In this document: positions 19,001 to 28,185 of the stretch, in pieces | How positions within the stretch are numbered: position 1 is the first letter of the stretch | Layout: every line of letters starts with the position of its first letter | From: Phytomonas francai | Lineage: Eukaryota > Euglenozoa > Kinetoplastea > Trypanosomatida > Trypanosomatidae | Direction of reading: 5' to 3' | Assembly: GCA_001766655.1 (NCBI GenBank) | Contig: MJCC01000004.1 | Coordinates: forward strand, 253,189 to 317,188 | DNA length: 64,000 nt | Made by a program: the position numbers and the translations under genes | Notes under the pieces: model-generated | What the model saw: only the letters and a program-made list of their open reading frames with translations | What the model was told of the DNA's origin: nothing | Database searches by the model: none

Positions 19001-20403
19001 TCAAACTTACGAAAAATTCCAAGTGGACCAATATGGGCGCATCACAGGTTCCAACACAACGGAATGAACACCATTATGCTCAGAACAGCGACAACATTGA
19101 TACCATTTCAGACAGGAACGCATCTGCGTTGTTTTCCCAGTACGCGAACCGTGAACCCGAAGCTCACAGCCCGTCCTTGTCAATGAACTTGACGCAAGCT
19201 ACCCACGGGGGCTTGGAAGGTTCTCCCGGTTTGGCACACCATCCCGCATATTTACATTATATCCCTTCAACACCCTCGAACCACGATATATGTAACAATA
19301 TATCTGCTGGCTACTCATCGCATCTTCCACTCACCTCAAATGACTATCCCGGCTGCAAAAGTGAGGATGTTCTCGATGCTAATGTCGAGCTTCTTGTTCG
19401 TATCGAGTCAATTGAACGAAAGGCCCTAACACGAGAGATGTTGGATGCTCATGCGGAGGTTCTTTCACCTGTTCAGCGTCTTAACGTAGCCTTCGATCTT
19501 TGTTCGTCTGCCACCGTTTCACCCTTCTTTGCCAGTTTGCTTTTATCGATGAAGGACGAGCTGTTTATGAGACGGGCTGTAAAGCTCTTCGCCGAGGAGC
19601 ACAAACAACGAATAACCATTACAGAACTCTACGACTCATTGCCACTCCGTTTCTTACTGCGTCCACCGTTGAGTTCTACCGTGGAGCGGCGGCGTAAAAA
19701 ACTCGTTGAGCACGCACGCACTGCACATGACCCGCTCGTGTTAGCAGAGGAAAAACATCTCTTTCTTAGTGATACCCTAAGTTCCATAAACGCTGTGCGG
19801 CAGGGAATGGTAATTAAACCGAGACGTACCCCATCTACACTTAAGAAGGATCTTGCGGAGGAGGACTTCAGTGACCCCCGAACACTCACAAAAAGTTCAG
19901 CCGAAGGCATAGATCAGGATACTGTTCGCCCAAATCGAGGATGCTTAGTTGTAAAGATGGCCCTTCGGCCTCATAAGGTGAATGAAGCAGTGAACACAGG
20001 CGCAATTTTTGATATATCAGATACTCACAATACAGATTCGCCTCTTGAAGGCACAGCAGATACGGGTATTGCCATGAGATCGGACAGAACAGGCGAATCC
20101 ATCAAAACTAATGCACAGGAAAGAACACCTATATCTCATGGTCTATCGGTTTCAACAGCCAAATCGCTAGATGTATATTTAGAAAGGGCCAGGAAAAAAC
20201 GCTGTGCATTTTTTAGAATTAAACCCAAAGTAACATCGGTATTACCTCATCTAGTCAAAAAGAACGTCGAGTCCTGTCCATCGAATGGAGCTCCCCCGAA
20301 TTCAATGCGCGATATAGTTGCCAAAAATACGGTAATCAAAAATTCATCGGATTCTTTTCGATTACCCGACATCAATGGCTACACCTATGGGGGAGGTGTA
20401 TGA
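16042..20403 (+). CDS. Large IQ-motif protein, kinetoplastid type, function unknown
   Basis: A 1453-residue frame. The first 570 residues are Ser/Thr/Pro/Asn-rich and probably disordered. A short hydrophobic stretch, KFLIVSFALLFSVKLM, lies near residues 575-592. An IQ motif follows at about 614-630, AYTIQCAWRRYRQRRR, which in other proteins binds calmodulin or a related EF-hand light chain. A second helical, Arg-rich region (residues about 680-760) contains IAIQNCYQASLRIYRDE and may be a degenerate IQ repeat. Residues about 1110-1245 form another structured-looking helical block (DANVELLVRIESIERKALTR and following). The tail is again low complexity and basic. No enzyme domain is visible. In trypanosomatids such proteins are often cytoskeletal or flagellar, but that is inference only. 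Confidence 0.75.
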   Translation: MKDQRHEKPVQMFAQSGKDNSNPYRRIQKGKEGKYNQGKETGAKPIKMRLHNSFKLRSDLGKPLYLSSTASIQRSDVLPKSGHKKATLSRKRTHSTQSNHLASLIPETPVTRLPTSQVAHKELQQNTSPSIPSQACSGTEVSSILTHLSNLDNQGSLSLQQGPLDSILKSEHPSNMVQGPPLAVGGLTLSPEALVPRIIPCAVPCSLPFSPNQPPDEDAVKHCRPSVHSYPTLSTYSTATSTYPSNLSPRVHSENFTQENRIVIENVTPGADESASSCRSVQPVQEDHTMTGLIQQASPSLRSNSEPFIIDGATYSNGGMDDGKRPLPMLAQPVVLHSEKYTKQAQLSAKAIEHVTRLSKGAVTDSKKYPNNARSLASIRSQKSDVVFIIEDSKKGDDNSQTAAIERDNTHNLGLCSSIAKGPLINPRVGKQALRLQVSSSAETNNGVYIKMIGTRQGNCIHQKSCTSAKEVERKNMADRKRMAAKKHGITQSPGSRTHKDLNGSHTKQGRSLTRVACPSTIIPERFRTASKKSKREALPSVDHMSTLSSSRKQFSITSYQRHLSCGTSSYTERPCAKFLIVSFALLFSVKLMRVVHKGRRIISLETIDKPHAAYTIQCAWRRYRQRRRVAFWRAARFLGDWLRFKLSRLWHTRGKGVRMLHQVLVNNKNVPLVHSTCQEIHLKATLDMITRRIKCFRARKVLLQLRIDRDERNIAIQNCYQASLRIYRDERSEFLDLVKEAERILHIHPQAPVLQWRADVLGHLYCVPVTQDGSELETKKTKPDSSLPKTRVEHMGDEIVNKSSNTNSQTTFIALKLIKQTSMQCQPPSEAESTMNGVTEAVSAVSSVSFDQRPMWRQCRHESLIFLNDKRKTSPPEGSLFSIRSAPCVMRTSNKTLSSEGCMGPDIDSSFLVDPIGVDVNRLDVQVKESCDRKCNFPLENYTPVDQPHSDSSLKVTLPFWERNQNEDHALLNELFHIETDAYLDVKLTKNSKWTNMGASQVPTQRNEHHYAQNSDNIDTISDRNASALFSQYANREPEAHSPSLSMNLTQATHGGLEGSPGLAHHPAYLHYIPSTPSNHDICNNISAGYSSHLPLTSNDYPGCKSEDVLDANVELLVRIESIERKALTREMLDAHAEVLSPVQRLNVAFDLCSSATVSPFFASLLLSMKDELFMRRAVKLFAEEHKQRITITELYDSLPLRFLLRPPLSSTVERRRKKLVEHARTAHDPLVLAEEKHLFLSDTLSSINAVRQGMVIKPRRTPSTLKKDLAEEDFSDPRTLTKSSAEGIDQDTVRPNRGCLVVKMALRPHKVNEAVNTGAIFDISDTHNTDSPLEGTADTGIAMRSDRTGESIKTNAQERTPISHGLSVSTAKSLDVYLERARKKRCAFFRIKPKVTSVLPHLVKKNVESCPSNGAPPNSMRDIVAKNTVIKNSSDSFRLPDINGYTYGGGV

Positions 20404-21710
20404 CCTTCAAATCTACTCTTGTGCAGCTGTGGTTGGCGGTGGGCTAACAGTGGGCGATGAGTGCGGCATAACGGATACACTGAGTTTTATGCTGCGGAAG
20501 GCTTCTGACCACGTCTTCGTTCCCCTTCTATTCGTCATATGTGGCTAGTGTGGATCAACGCAGGAATAGGCGGCTCACTGTATAGCTTCTGTTGTTGTTG
20601 TGACAGTGATGCATGTACATGAGAGGGGGGTTTCTGAAGGCGTTACCTTTTATGCCCTTCGCTTCTATTCGATGACATTATGACCCCCTATACCTGGAAA
20701 GGACTCCTCTAGCGTGTGTGTCACTCTTATCGTGCGTTGGACACGTCTTGGTAGGGGAGTGGTATCGTCTGTAGGGGTAGGAGGGTAGTACCTGGCTGTG
20801 GAGGAGCCTTTAATCAGTCTGTTTGGTGTTACAATGTGCCCCAGTCTCTCCTTTTTGGTTCGTCTCCGTTGGATTTGCTGATTTCTTCTCTGTTCCCAGC
20901 CTGCCACCGAGCCATTATCCCGTGCAGGTGCGCAAGATATTAGTGCGGCAAGCCGGGATGGGATGGGGCGTTCGCTGCAAGACTAGACCAGAGAAAGCGT
21001 AAATGGTACTGCGGGAGAGGAGGGGGGATTGTATCCAGTGAAGGCAGCTGTGGGTATACCTCGCAAGGCAAAGCGGAACCTGAATCGGACTCGTTTATCA
21101 GCAAAAGGGTTGAGGAGGAGAGTGAGTGTAGGAGCTCCATTTCGTTATGATCAAGAGAAAGGAATGCATAGCGTGCATCTGTTTGATGTATACTCTATAT
21201 GTCACATCGTATTATTTTATTATTACTATTATGTTAAGCTTCAGTGCCTGAGAACCCCTCTACAGCTGATCATCACCACCTGAAAGCGACAGATACGACG
21301 GAGACAAAATGTTTCATGTCTATGTATATATGCGCTGTGGTGCTTCAGTGGTATGCAAATTGTGCGATGTATGCTATTATCTGATTGTATTTATTATTCG
21401 CAACGCCGAAGGGTAAGTAATCAACTTTCGCAAAAGGAAGGATGTTTACTCATGGTGTGCAACGTGTATACTAATAGGTAGGACCACTACATGCTGGGTG
21501 CAAAGCCTTGCTAAAGGAGAGCTTCAAAGGCTTTTCGCAGAAGTGTCTCCTTGATGGATTTGATTGTTGTAACTGTGTTGAATGATTTCTTTCTCTTTCA
21601 TCGCGTCTGCTTTGGCTTAAGCCTTTTCAGGGCAGGATTACTGCCTTCATATATGGGGACTCGTCGCTTCTCTCCCAAAACGACAACATCAACGTTGACA
21701 CTAATTTGAA
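20404..21710 (+). other. Long spacer entering the tandem duplication
   Basis: Bases 20404-20448 are unique 3' flank of the IQ-motif gene; from 20449 on the sequence is the start of duplicated unit 1. Short frames on both strands here lack sensible starts or protein-like composition. A pyrimidine-AG signal for the next gene lies at 21584-21630. Confidence 0.6.
21584..21630 (+). promoter_or_regulatory. Predicted trans-splice acceptor for coiled-coil gene, copy 1
   Basis: TTTCTTTCTCTTTCATC then AG at 21620-21621, and CCTTTTCAG ending at 21630. Repeated in copy 2 at 27078-27124. Confidence 0.5.
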
Positions 21711-22343
21711 ATGGTGAACCGACGTATAGCTCGTGGTTCTCGCAATAAACAGAAGAAAAAGAATAAGACGAGTAAAAAAGCGCACATTTCTGAAAATCCT
21801 CTACAACATAGTGAGGGGCCCAAGGGGCTAGACCGCCTAGCAAATCTTGGAGCTGACGGATCCGCCTGCAGAGCTCGCCTGATTGCGTTAGGCCGAAAGC
21901 TGCTTCGGCTGAAGAGGTCGCGTTCCGCAGCGTCTGCAGGAGCCCTATCAGTGCTGAAGAGGAAGAAGAGTTTGACATTGAAGAGGCAGGCCGCGGAGCG
22001 TATGGTGCTGAAGGAGCACCTTCGTGAGCTTGAGGCCCGCCGCGCAGCCACCCGCCGTGGTGAAAATGCAAAGACCGAGCGCCGTGAGCTCGGAAAGTAC
22101 ATCCGCGAGCTTAAGGCGGAGCAGCGTGTGAAACACACATCGGAACTGCAGAATGTCGAGTCGGAGTTAATGCGTCTGATCGAGGCCAAGAAGCAGAAAC
22201 AGAGGGATCGTCTTGACGAGGAAGAGGACAATGGGGCTGCCTCCCACTCGCAAGACTGGGAAGACCTCGATGACAGAGAGGAAAGCATTGATAGCATGGA
22301 CGAAAAGGAGCTGCAGGATATGTTTTCACATCTCACCGCATAA
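21711..22343 (+). CDS. Basic coiled-coil protein of unknown function, copy 1
   Basis: A 210-residue protein. The first 25 residues are very basic (MVNRRIARGSRNKQKKKNKT), residues about 60-185 form a long charged helix rich in Arg, Lys, Glu and Leu, and the last 40 residues are acidic (DWEDLDDREESIDSMDEKEL). That layout, basic head, helix and acid tail, resembles small nucleolar or ribosome-biogenesis factors, but I recognise no family. A 255-codon frame on the opposite strand over the same bases is a Ser/Arg-rich shadow. The gene is duplicated without any amino-acid change at 27205-27837, always directly before the threonine synthase gene. The start has a clear polypyrimidine-AG signal upstream. 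Nuclear or nucleolar location is inference. Confidence 0.7.
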   Translation: MVNRRIARGSRNKQKKKNKTSKKAHISENPLQHSEGPKGLDRLANLGADGSACRARLIALGRKLLRLKRSRSAASAGALSVLKRKKSLTLKRQAAERMVLKEHLRELEARRAATRRGENAKTERRELGKYIRELKAEQRVKHTSELQNVESELMRLIEAKKQKQRDRLDEEEDNGAASHSQDWEDLDDREESIDSMDEKELQDMFSHLTA

Positions 22344-22691
22344 AAGATTGCACATAATATAATAACAGAGAATATGTTAACTGCGGAAACCACAAGAAGT
22401 GAAATGGCAATGCGAGTGTGATTTCTCGACCTGTATTTTTCGTGACGCATGTTGTTGTTGCTGTTCATCCACTGAATTCTGCTTTGCTTGACCTACCTCT
22501 GCTGTTGCGACGTCTGTTACCGGTACGCCTAGCTTATTCTTTCGTGCGTATACTTACAAGACTTGAGACCTGTTTTAGGACAATATTTTGTATCAAAAAG
22601 ATCCTTTAGTTAATTCTACATATAGGATTATCTTACTCTCTCGGAGTGGTCAACAATTTCCAGCATAAAATCAGAACGTGTAACGAAACAC
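22344..22691 (+). other. Spacer between coiled-coil and threonine synthase genes, copy 1
   Basis: Spacer of 348 bases. A pyrimidine stretch (TCTTACTCTCTC, 22631-22642) before AG at 22645-22646 is a likely acceptor for the threonine synthase mRNA. Nothing else seen. Confidence 0.6.
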
Positions 22692-24833
22692 ATGTCCTCT
22701 TTGCCATACATCCGTATCATCGGGTCCTCCTCTCATGATGTTAAAACTGAGCTGATGAAGGCACTTGAGTGTGCCGGATTCACTATGCACCCCGAAACAA
22801 GCAGCCACGAGCCTGAGCAGGTCGAAAGCGATCGTTACGTATTCACGCTGTGCGTGGATAGTGCGGATAAGAATACGTCCTCAGTATCGGTATTCCACCC
22901 CTATGAATATCGGTATGTATGGGGAGAACGGAGTACTACGCAGGAGTGCGTCGAGTGTTTCCAGGACTTCATCCAGATTGCCTGGGGAATAAATGTTGGC
23001 AAGGAGTCCTACCGTGCGGAGGAAGCCGCACCAGATGCGCTTGACAAGCCATACGGTCGTTTCATCAGCACACGCGGGCACAGTGATAACGCCACATTCG
23101 CCACTGCCATCCTGAAGGGACTTGCGAAGGATGGGGGTCTTTATGTCCCAACACGCCTCCTAACCATGCCGCCTTCCCAGATCGACTATTTCTGCCTATC
23201 CCCTGGGCTTCGGTACACCGAAGCTGCGCAGATAATATTGGAGCTTCTCGTGGACAACAGCATCAGCCCCGCGGTGCTTTACCCCTTGATAATGCAGGCA
23301 TACGATCCCTGCCGCTGGTCTGGCAAGGAGGATATCTGCCCCCTGACGCCCTTGTTGGGAGTGAAGGGTGGCGTTAAGGTGGGTGTGCCGATCGGGAGCT
23401 GGATGCAGGATGTTTCCTTGATGGAGCTCTACCACGGACCTACAGCTGCCTTCAAGGACTTTCCCTTACAACTTTTCCCACGCTACTTCAATGCGGTCGT
23501 TGATGGGAAGGGCAAGGTTGGCCACACCTGCGCCGATGGCAAACTACGCAAGGTCAAGGAAGAGGAGTTAAAGTGCGAAGAAAGGGATGCATATCTAATT
23601 CTAACCGCAACCTCTGGGGATACCGGCGTTGCTGCAATCTGCGGGTTTGTTAACGCGTCCGGGCGAAGCAAGGTAATGGTTCTCTACCCGCTGTATGGTG
23701 TCTCACCGGTTCAGCAGCTACATATGCTTTCCTACGACGATGGCACACATGTGCGTGTATTTGGAATCGATTCGACTTTTGACTTCTGCCAAAAATCTGC
23801 TAAAGGAGTTTTTATGGACTCTAAGTTGATGGAGAATTTCGCAGCACTCAAACCGCCGCTGAAGTTATCCTCTGCGAACAGTATCAACTGGGGTCGGTTT
23901 ATTCCACAGGTGGTATACTACGGCTGGGCGTATCGTCATTACGTGCAGCGCAGCGGTGAACTCCTAACGAGCGACAGGGCCTGGAGCTACGGTGACCTCA
24001 TCGACGTTGTTGTGCCGTGCGGCAATTTTGGGAATATTCTTTCTGGGTACTACGCGAAGCTCATGGGCTTCCCCATTCGGAAGTTCATTGTCGCCTCTAA
24101 CACGAACGACGTGCTCCATGAGTTTGTGCAAACTGGGCTCTATGATATCCGCAAGCGCCGGATCGAACCTACTTCCTCGCCTTCGATTGACATCCTGAAG
24201 GCCTCAAACGTAGAGCGGCTTCTATACCTGCTAAGCGACGGGGACACGTCCATCGTGGAGGCGGCAATGACGCAGCTCGACACTGAGAATTACTTCGAGG
24301 TCAGCGAGGAAATTCGAAAGCGCATGTCGGAAAGCTTTGTGGCATACCGGTGTGACGAGAAGGATTGCGCGGCGATGATCAAGGAGGTCTTTGAGGCTTC
24401 TGAGGGTCGACGGCTGCTCGACCCTCACACAGCCGTGGCGATGCACGCAGCCAAGCTCTTTCGAGAGGAGCAACTTCGCGGTTGCCACCTTGACTCTAAT
24501 CAAGCCATTCCGCCGCTGGTTGTCCTTAGCACTGCACATTGGGCAAAGTTCCCAGAGGTGGTCCTGCACGCCATCCGAGGCGAGGAGATGGTCCACACGC
24601 CCTCTTCCCTGTGCGTCGACACGACCCTCCGGCACGTATGGGACCTGTACAAGGGGATACTCGAGATGTGCCCTACTGAGGAGACATCGAATACAGGAGG
24701 TTGCGTCCAGGAGGTGCAGCCCGCGATCTTCAAAGCCCTGAAAGTGTCCGAGACCAAGGTTAATAAACCTCGGAGTTTGCCTCTTGATATGGAGGCGGTA
24801 AAGGAAGAGGTGATACAGTTTTCCACAGTGTAG
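22692..24833 (+). CDS. Threonine synthase (PLP-dependent), copy 1
   Basis: Converts O-phosphohomoserine to threonine and phosphate, the last step of threonine synthesis. The fold II PLP signatures are clear: HGPTAAFKDFP with the cofactor lysine at residue 255, TATSGDTG at about 305-312, SSANSINWGRFIPQVVYY, and the phosphate-binding loop VVPCGNFGNILSGYYAK near 438. The family N-terminus, RFISTRGHSDNATFATAILK, begins only at about residue 122. The protein is thus 713 residues with an extra N-terminal segment of about 120 residues of unknown fold, longer than yeast Thr4 (about 510). The opening MSSLPYIRIIGSSSHDVKTE has no obvious targeting signal, so a cytosolic place is likely. Copy 2 at 28186-30327 is identical in protein sequence, suggesting raised gene dosage. 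The enzyme call is firm. Confidence 0.93.
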   Translation: MSSLPYIRIIGSSSHDVKTELMKALECAGFTMHPETSSHEPEQVESDRYVFTLCVDSADKNTSSVSVFHPYEYRYVWGERSTTQECVECFQDFIQIAWGINVGKESYRAEEAAPDALDKPYGRFISTRGHSDNATFATAILKGLAKDGGLYVPTRLLTMPPSQIDYFCLSPGLRYTEAAQIILELLVDNSISPAVLYPLIMQAYDPCRWSGKEDICPLTPLLGVKGGVKVGVPIGSWMQDVSLMELYHGPTAAFKDFPLQLFPRYFNAVVDGKGKVGHTCADGKLRKVKEEELKCEERDAYLILTATSGDTGVAAICGFVNASGRSKVMVLYPLYGVSPVQQLHMLSYDDGTHVRVFGIDSTFDFCQKSAKGVFMDSKLMENFAALKPPLKLSSANSINWGRFIPQVVYYGWAYRHYVQRSGELLTSDRAWSYGDLIDVVVPCGNFGNILSGYYAKLMGFPIRKFIVASNTNDVLHEFVQTGLYDIRKRRIEPTSSPSIDILKASNVERLLYLLSDGDTSIVEAAMTQLDTENYFEVSEEIRKRMSESFVAYRCDEKDCAAMIKEVFEASEGRRLLDPHTAVAMHAAKLFREEQLRGCHLDSNQAIPPLVVLSTAHWAKFPEVVLHAIRGEEMVHTPSSLCVDTTLRHVWDLYKGILEMCPTEETSNTGGCVQEVQPAIFKALKVSETKVNKPRSLPLDMEAVKEEVIQFSTV

Positions 24834-25895
24834 CCCTCTTTCCCCGGAATACTTTAAGCGAACGTGATAAAAAGTAGCCGAAACGTTTCTGCGTGTATAG
24901 GAACCCTCTCAAAAATGTCACCCGTGTGTGGTGATTGCTTTGTGTATTTTTTCCTATCTTTTTTACTAGTGTTTTTCCCCTTTGATAAGGTTTACACTTC
25001 GAAATATTTTAGTAAGATAACGTTGAAATTGTTTTAATTCTGTGGACAGTATAAAACGGATCATTTTTTCTGTCATAATGAAATTTTTTCCCACTTATAA
25101 TTGCTACTTAAACACGTGGGACTTCGTTGTTTCGCATGCAGGCCTCAAAAGACAGAAGGCTCATTCAAATATATTCTGATGAGGCTTACTATGAGAGTGG
25201 AAGTACAGAAACTACCTAAGTAATCGCTTTTTTCTTAAAAAAAAACGAAAACGATGATTTTTTTTACTACGGCTTAGTTATAAATATTTTAGAACGATTA
25301 CTTTTATTATTATCTTTTTTTTTGACCAAGGATGAAAATGTAGAAGGAAAAGTTCTATAAATGGGTCAACGTTAAATGATTTATTTAACTAATGAAAAGA
25401 TTCGATATGGGTGAATATTTAAAATTCTTTATTTTCTCTCCAGTTTTCAATGTGCTGATTTAAAGATAATTATGGAAGCCTTTTTTTACGGACCCGCATC
25501 CCTGACCTGAATACATATCTCTGTTCCTTACTTTTCCTGCGCAGGAACACCTGAACAGAAACAACAGAATAAAAGATAACCAAAGAAAGTAAAGGTGAAT
25601 CCCTTCAAGAAAAAAAAAAGCGAGGCTGTAGTCTAACAAGGTTACATAAATACATCTATATAGGATTGTCTTATTTGTGTATATTGGGATTATTGTTGCT
25701 GCACAACATTCTAATTTTATTTTTAAAGAATTGTGCATACTCGTGTTGTTTAGACACGCATACAATACATACATACGTCCCTTCTCGGTTGAAACTTCGT
25801 GTTTGCCTTCTGCAACCCATAACGTCTAGTCTAGCGTAAAGCGGCGAGGGGTGGGAAACGAGGGGGCGTTGGGGTTAGGTGCTATTCAAAGTATA

Positions 25896-25943
25896 ATGAC
25901 TTTCCCATTGATATCTGAACCGGCTGATGGCGTAGGTTTGTGA
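25896..25943 (+). pseudogene. Truncated 5' end of the mitochondrial carrier gene
   Basis: The first 11 codons of the carrier gene (MTFPLISEPAD, as at 31392) are present, then a Gly codon leads into filler and TGA at 25941-25943, giving a 15-residue remnant. It was created by the right breakpoint of the tandem duplication. The promoter-side flank is also duplicated, so the fragment may still be trans-spliced. Confidence 0.9.
25931..25942 (+). other. Filler at the duplication junction
   Basis: Twelve bases, CGTAGGTTTGTG, lie between the end of unit 1 and the start of unit 2. They match neither the sequence right of the unit at 31427 nor that left of it before 20449. Such insertions are typical of end-joining repair. 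Confidence 0.8.
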
Positions 25944-27204
25944 GTGGGCGATGAGTGCGGCATAACGGATACACTGAGTTTTATGCTGCGGAAGGCTTCT
26001 GACCACGTCTTCGTTCCCCTTCTATTCGTCATATGTGGCTAGTGTGGATCAACGCAGGAATAGGCGGCTCACTGTATAGCTTCTGTTGTTGTTGTGACAG
26101 TGATGCATGTACATGAGAGGGGGGTTTCTGAAGGCGTTACCTTTTATGCCCTTCGCTTCTATTCGATGACATTATGACCCCCTATACCTGGAAAGGACTC
26201 CTCTAGCGTGTGTGTCACTCTTATCGTGCGTTGGACACGTCTTGGTAGGGGAGTGGTATCGTCTGTAGGGGTAGGAGGGTAGTACCTGGCTGTGGAGGAG
26301 CCTTTAATCAGTCTGTTTGGTGTTACAATGTGCCCCAGTCTCTCCTTTTTGGTTCGTCTCCGTTGGATTTGCTGATTTCTTCTCTGTTCCCAGCCTGCCA
26401 CCGAGCCATTATCCCGTGCAGGTGCGCAAGATATTAGTGCGGCAAGCCGGGATGGGATGGGGCGTTCGCTGCAAGACTAGACCAGAGAAAGCGTAAATGG
26501 TACTGCGGGAGAGGAGGGGGGATTGTATCCAGTGAAGGCAGCTGTGGGTATACCTCGCAAGGCAAAGCGGAACCTGAATCGGACTCGTTTATCAGCAAAA
26601 GGGTTGAGGAGGAGAGTGAGTGTAGGAGCTCCATTTCGTTATGATCAAGAGAAAGGAATGCATAGCGTGCATCTGTTTGATGTATACTCTATATGTCACA
26701 TCGTATTATTTTATTATTACTATTATGTTAAGCTTCAGTGCCTGAGAACCCCTCTACAGCTGATCATCACCACCTGAAAGCGACAGATACGACGGAGACA
26801 AAATGTTTCATGTCTATGTATATATGCGCTGTGGTGCTTCAGTGGTATGCAAATTGTGCGATGTATGCTATTATCTGATTGTATTTATTATTCGCAACGC
26901 CGAAGGGTAAGTAATCAACTTTCGCAAAAGGAAGGATGTTTACTCATGGTGTGCAACGTGTATACTAATAGGTAGGACCACTACATGCTGGGTGCAAAGC
27001 CTTGCTAAAGGAGAGCTTCAAAGGCTTTTCGCAGAAGTGTCTCCTTGATGGATTTGATTGTTGTAACTGTGTTGAATGATTTCTTTCTCTTTCATCGCGT
27101 CTGCTTTGGCTTAAGCCTTTTCAGGGCAGGATTACTGCCTTCATATATGGGGACTCGTCGCTTCTCTCCCAAAACGACAACATCAACGTTGACACTAATT
27201 TGAA

Positions 27205-27837
27205 ATGGTGAACCGACGTATAGCTCGTGGTTCTCGCAATAAACAGAAGAAAAAGAATAAGACGAGTAAAAAAGCGCACATTTCTGAAAATCCTCTACAA
27301 CATAGTGAGGGGCCCAAGGGGCTAGACCGCCTAGCAAATCTTGGAGCTGACGGATCCGCCTGCAGAGCTCGCCTGATTGCGTTAGGCCGAAAGCTGCTTC
27401 GGCTGAAGAGGTCGCGTTCCGCAGCGTCTGCAGGAGCCCTATCAGTGCTGAAGAGGAAGAAGAGTTTGACATTGAAGAGGCAGGCCGCGGAGCGTATGGT
27501 GCTGAAGGAGCACCTTCGTGAGCTTGAGGCCCGCCGCGCAGCCACCCGCCGTGGTGAAAATGCAAAGACCGAGCGCCGTGAGCTCGGAAAGTACATCCGC
27601 GAGCTTAAGGCGGAGCAGCGTGTGAAACACACATCGGAACTGCAGAATGTCGAGTCGGAGTTAATGCGTCTGATCGAGGCCAAGAAGCAGAAACAGAGGG
27701 ATCGTCTTGACGAGGAAGAGGACAATGGGGCTGCCTCCCACTCGCAAGACTGGGAAGACCTCGATGACAGAGAGGAAAGCATTGATAGCATGGACGAAAA
27801 GGAGCTGCAGGATATGTTTTCACATCTCACCGCATAA
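27205..27837 (+). CDS. Basic coiled-coil protein of unknown function, copy 2
   Basis: Identical in protein sequence to the product of 21711-22343: basic head, long charged helix, acidic tail, 210 residues, no known family. It has the same acceptor signal upstream (27078-27124) and the same distance to the threonine synthase gene that follows. Being part of the duplicated unit, it is probably expressed equally with copy 1. Confidence 0.7.
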   Translation: MVNRRIARGSRNKQKKKNKTSKKAHISENPLQHSEGPKGLDRLANLGADGSACRARLIALGRKLLRLKRSRSAASAGALSVLKRKKSLTLKRQAAERMVLKEHLRELEARRAATRRGENAKTERRELGKYIRELKAEQRVKHTSELQNVESELMRLIEAKKQKQRDRLDEEEDNGAASHSQDWEDLDDREESIDSMDEKELQDMFSHLTA

Positions 27838-28185
27838 AAGATTGCACATAATATAATAACAGAGAATATGTTAACTGCGGAAACCACAAGAAGTGAAATG
27901 GCAATGCGAGTGTGATTTCTCGACCTGTATTTTTCGTGACGCATGTTGTTGTTGCTGTTCATCCACTGAATTCTGCTTTGCTTGACCTACCTCTGCTGTT
28001 GCGACGTCTGTTACCGGTACGCCTAGCTTATTCTTTCGTGCGTATACTTACAAGACTTGAGACCTGTTTTAGGACAATATTTTGTATCAAAAAGATCCTT
28101 TAGTTAATTCTACATATAGGATTATCTTACTCTCTCGGAGTGGTCAACAATTTCCAGCATAAAATCAGAACGTGTAACGAAACAC
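27838..28185 (+). other. Spacer between coiled-coil and threonine synthase genes, copy 2
   Basis: Same sequence as 22344-22691, with the acceptor AG at 28139-28140. Nothing else seen. Confidence 0.6.

Larger units (their letters stand above)
20449..25930 (+). repeat. Tandem duplication, unit 1 (about 5.5 kb)
   Basis: Repeated head to tail at 25943-31426. The offset is 5494 bases through the genes and 5496 at the right end, because copy 2 has gained two bases net in homopolymer runs. The unit carries a spacer, a basic coiled-coil gene, a threonine synthase gene, a 1 kb spacer and the first 35 bases of a mitochondrial carrier gene. The two gene pairs encode identical proteins. Confidence 0.95.
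24834..27204 (+). other. Spacer spanning the end of unit 1, the junction and the start of unit 2
   Basis: Holds the AT-rich 3' flank of threonine synthase copy 1, the truncated carrier gene start (25896-25943), the filler junction (25931-25942) and the non-coding start of unit 2. A minus-strand frame of 104 codons at 25460-25774 is AT-driven, hydrophobic and differs in the second copy; I do not regard it as a gene. Confidence 0.6.

Noticed and set aside
21701..22468. 255-codon minus-strand frame (and its copy at 27195-27962)
   Set aside because: Ser/Arg/Phe-rich translation expected from the antisense of a Lys/Arg/Glu-rich coiled-coil gene.
25460..25774. 104-codon minus-strand frame in the duplicated spacer (also 30956-31270)
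   Set aside because: AT-driven hydrophobic composition, no domain, on the strand with no other genes, and it lies in the only part that differs between the copies.
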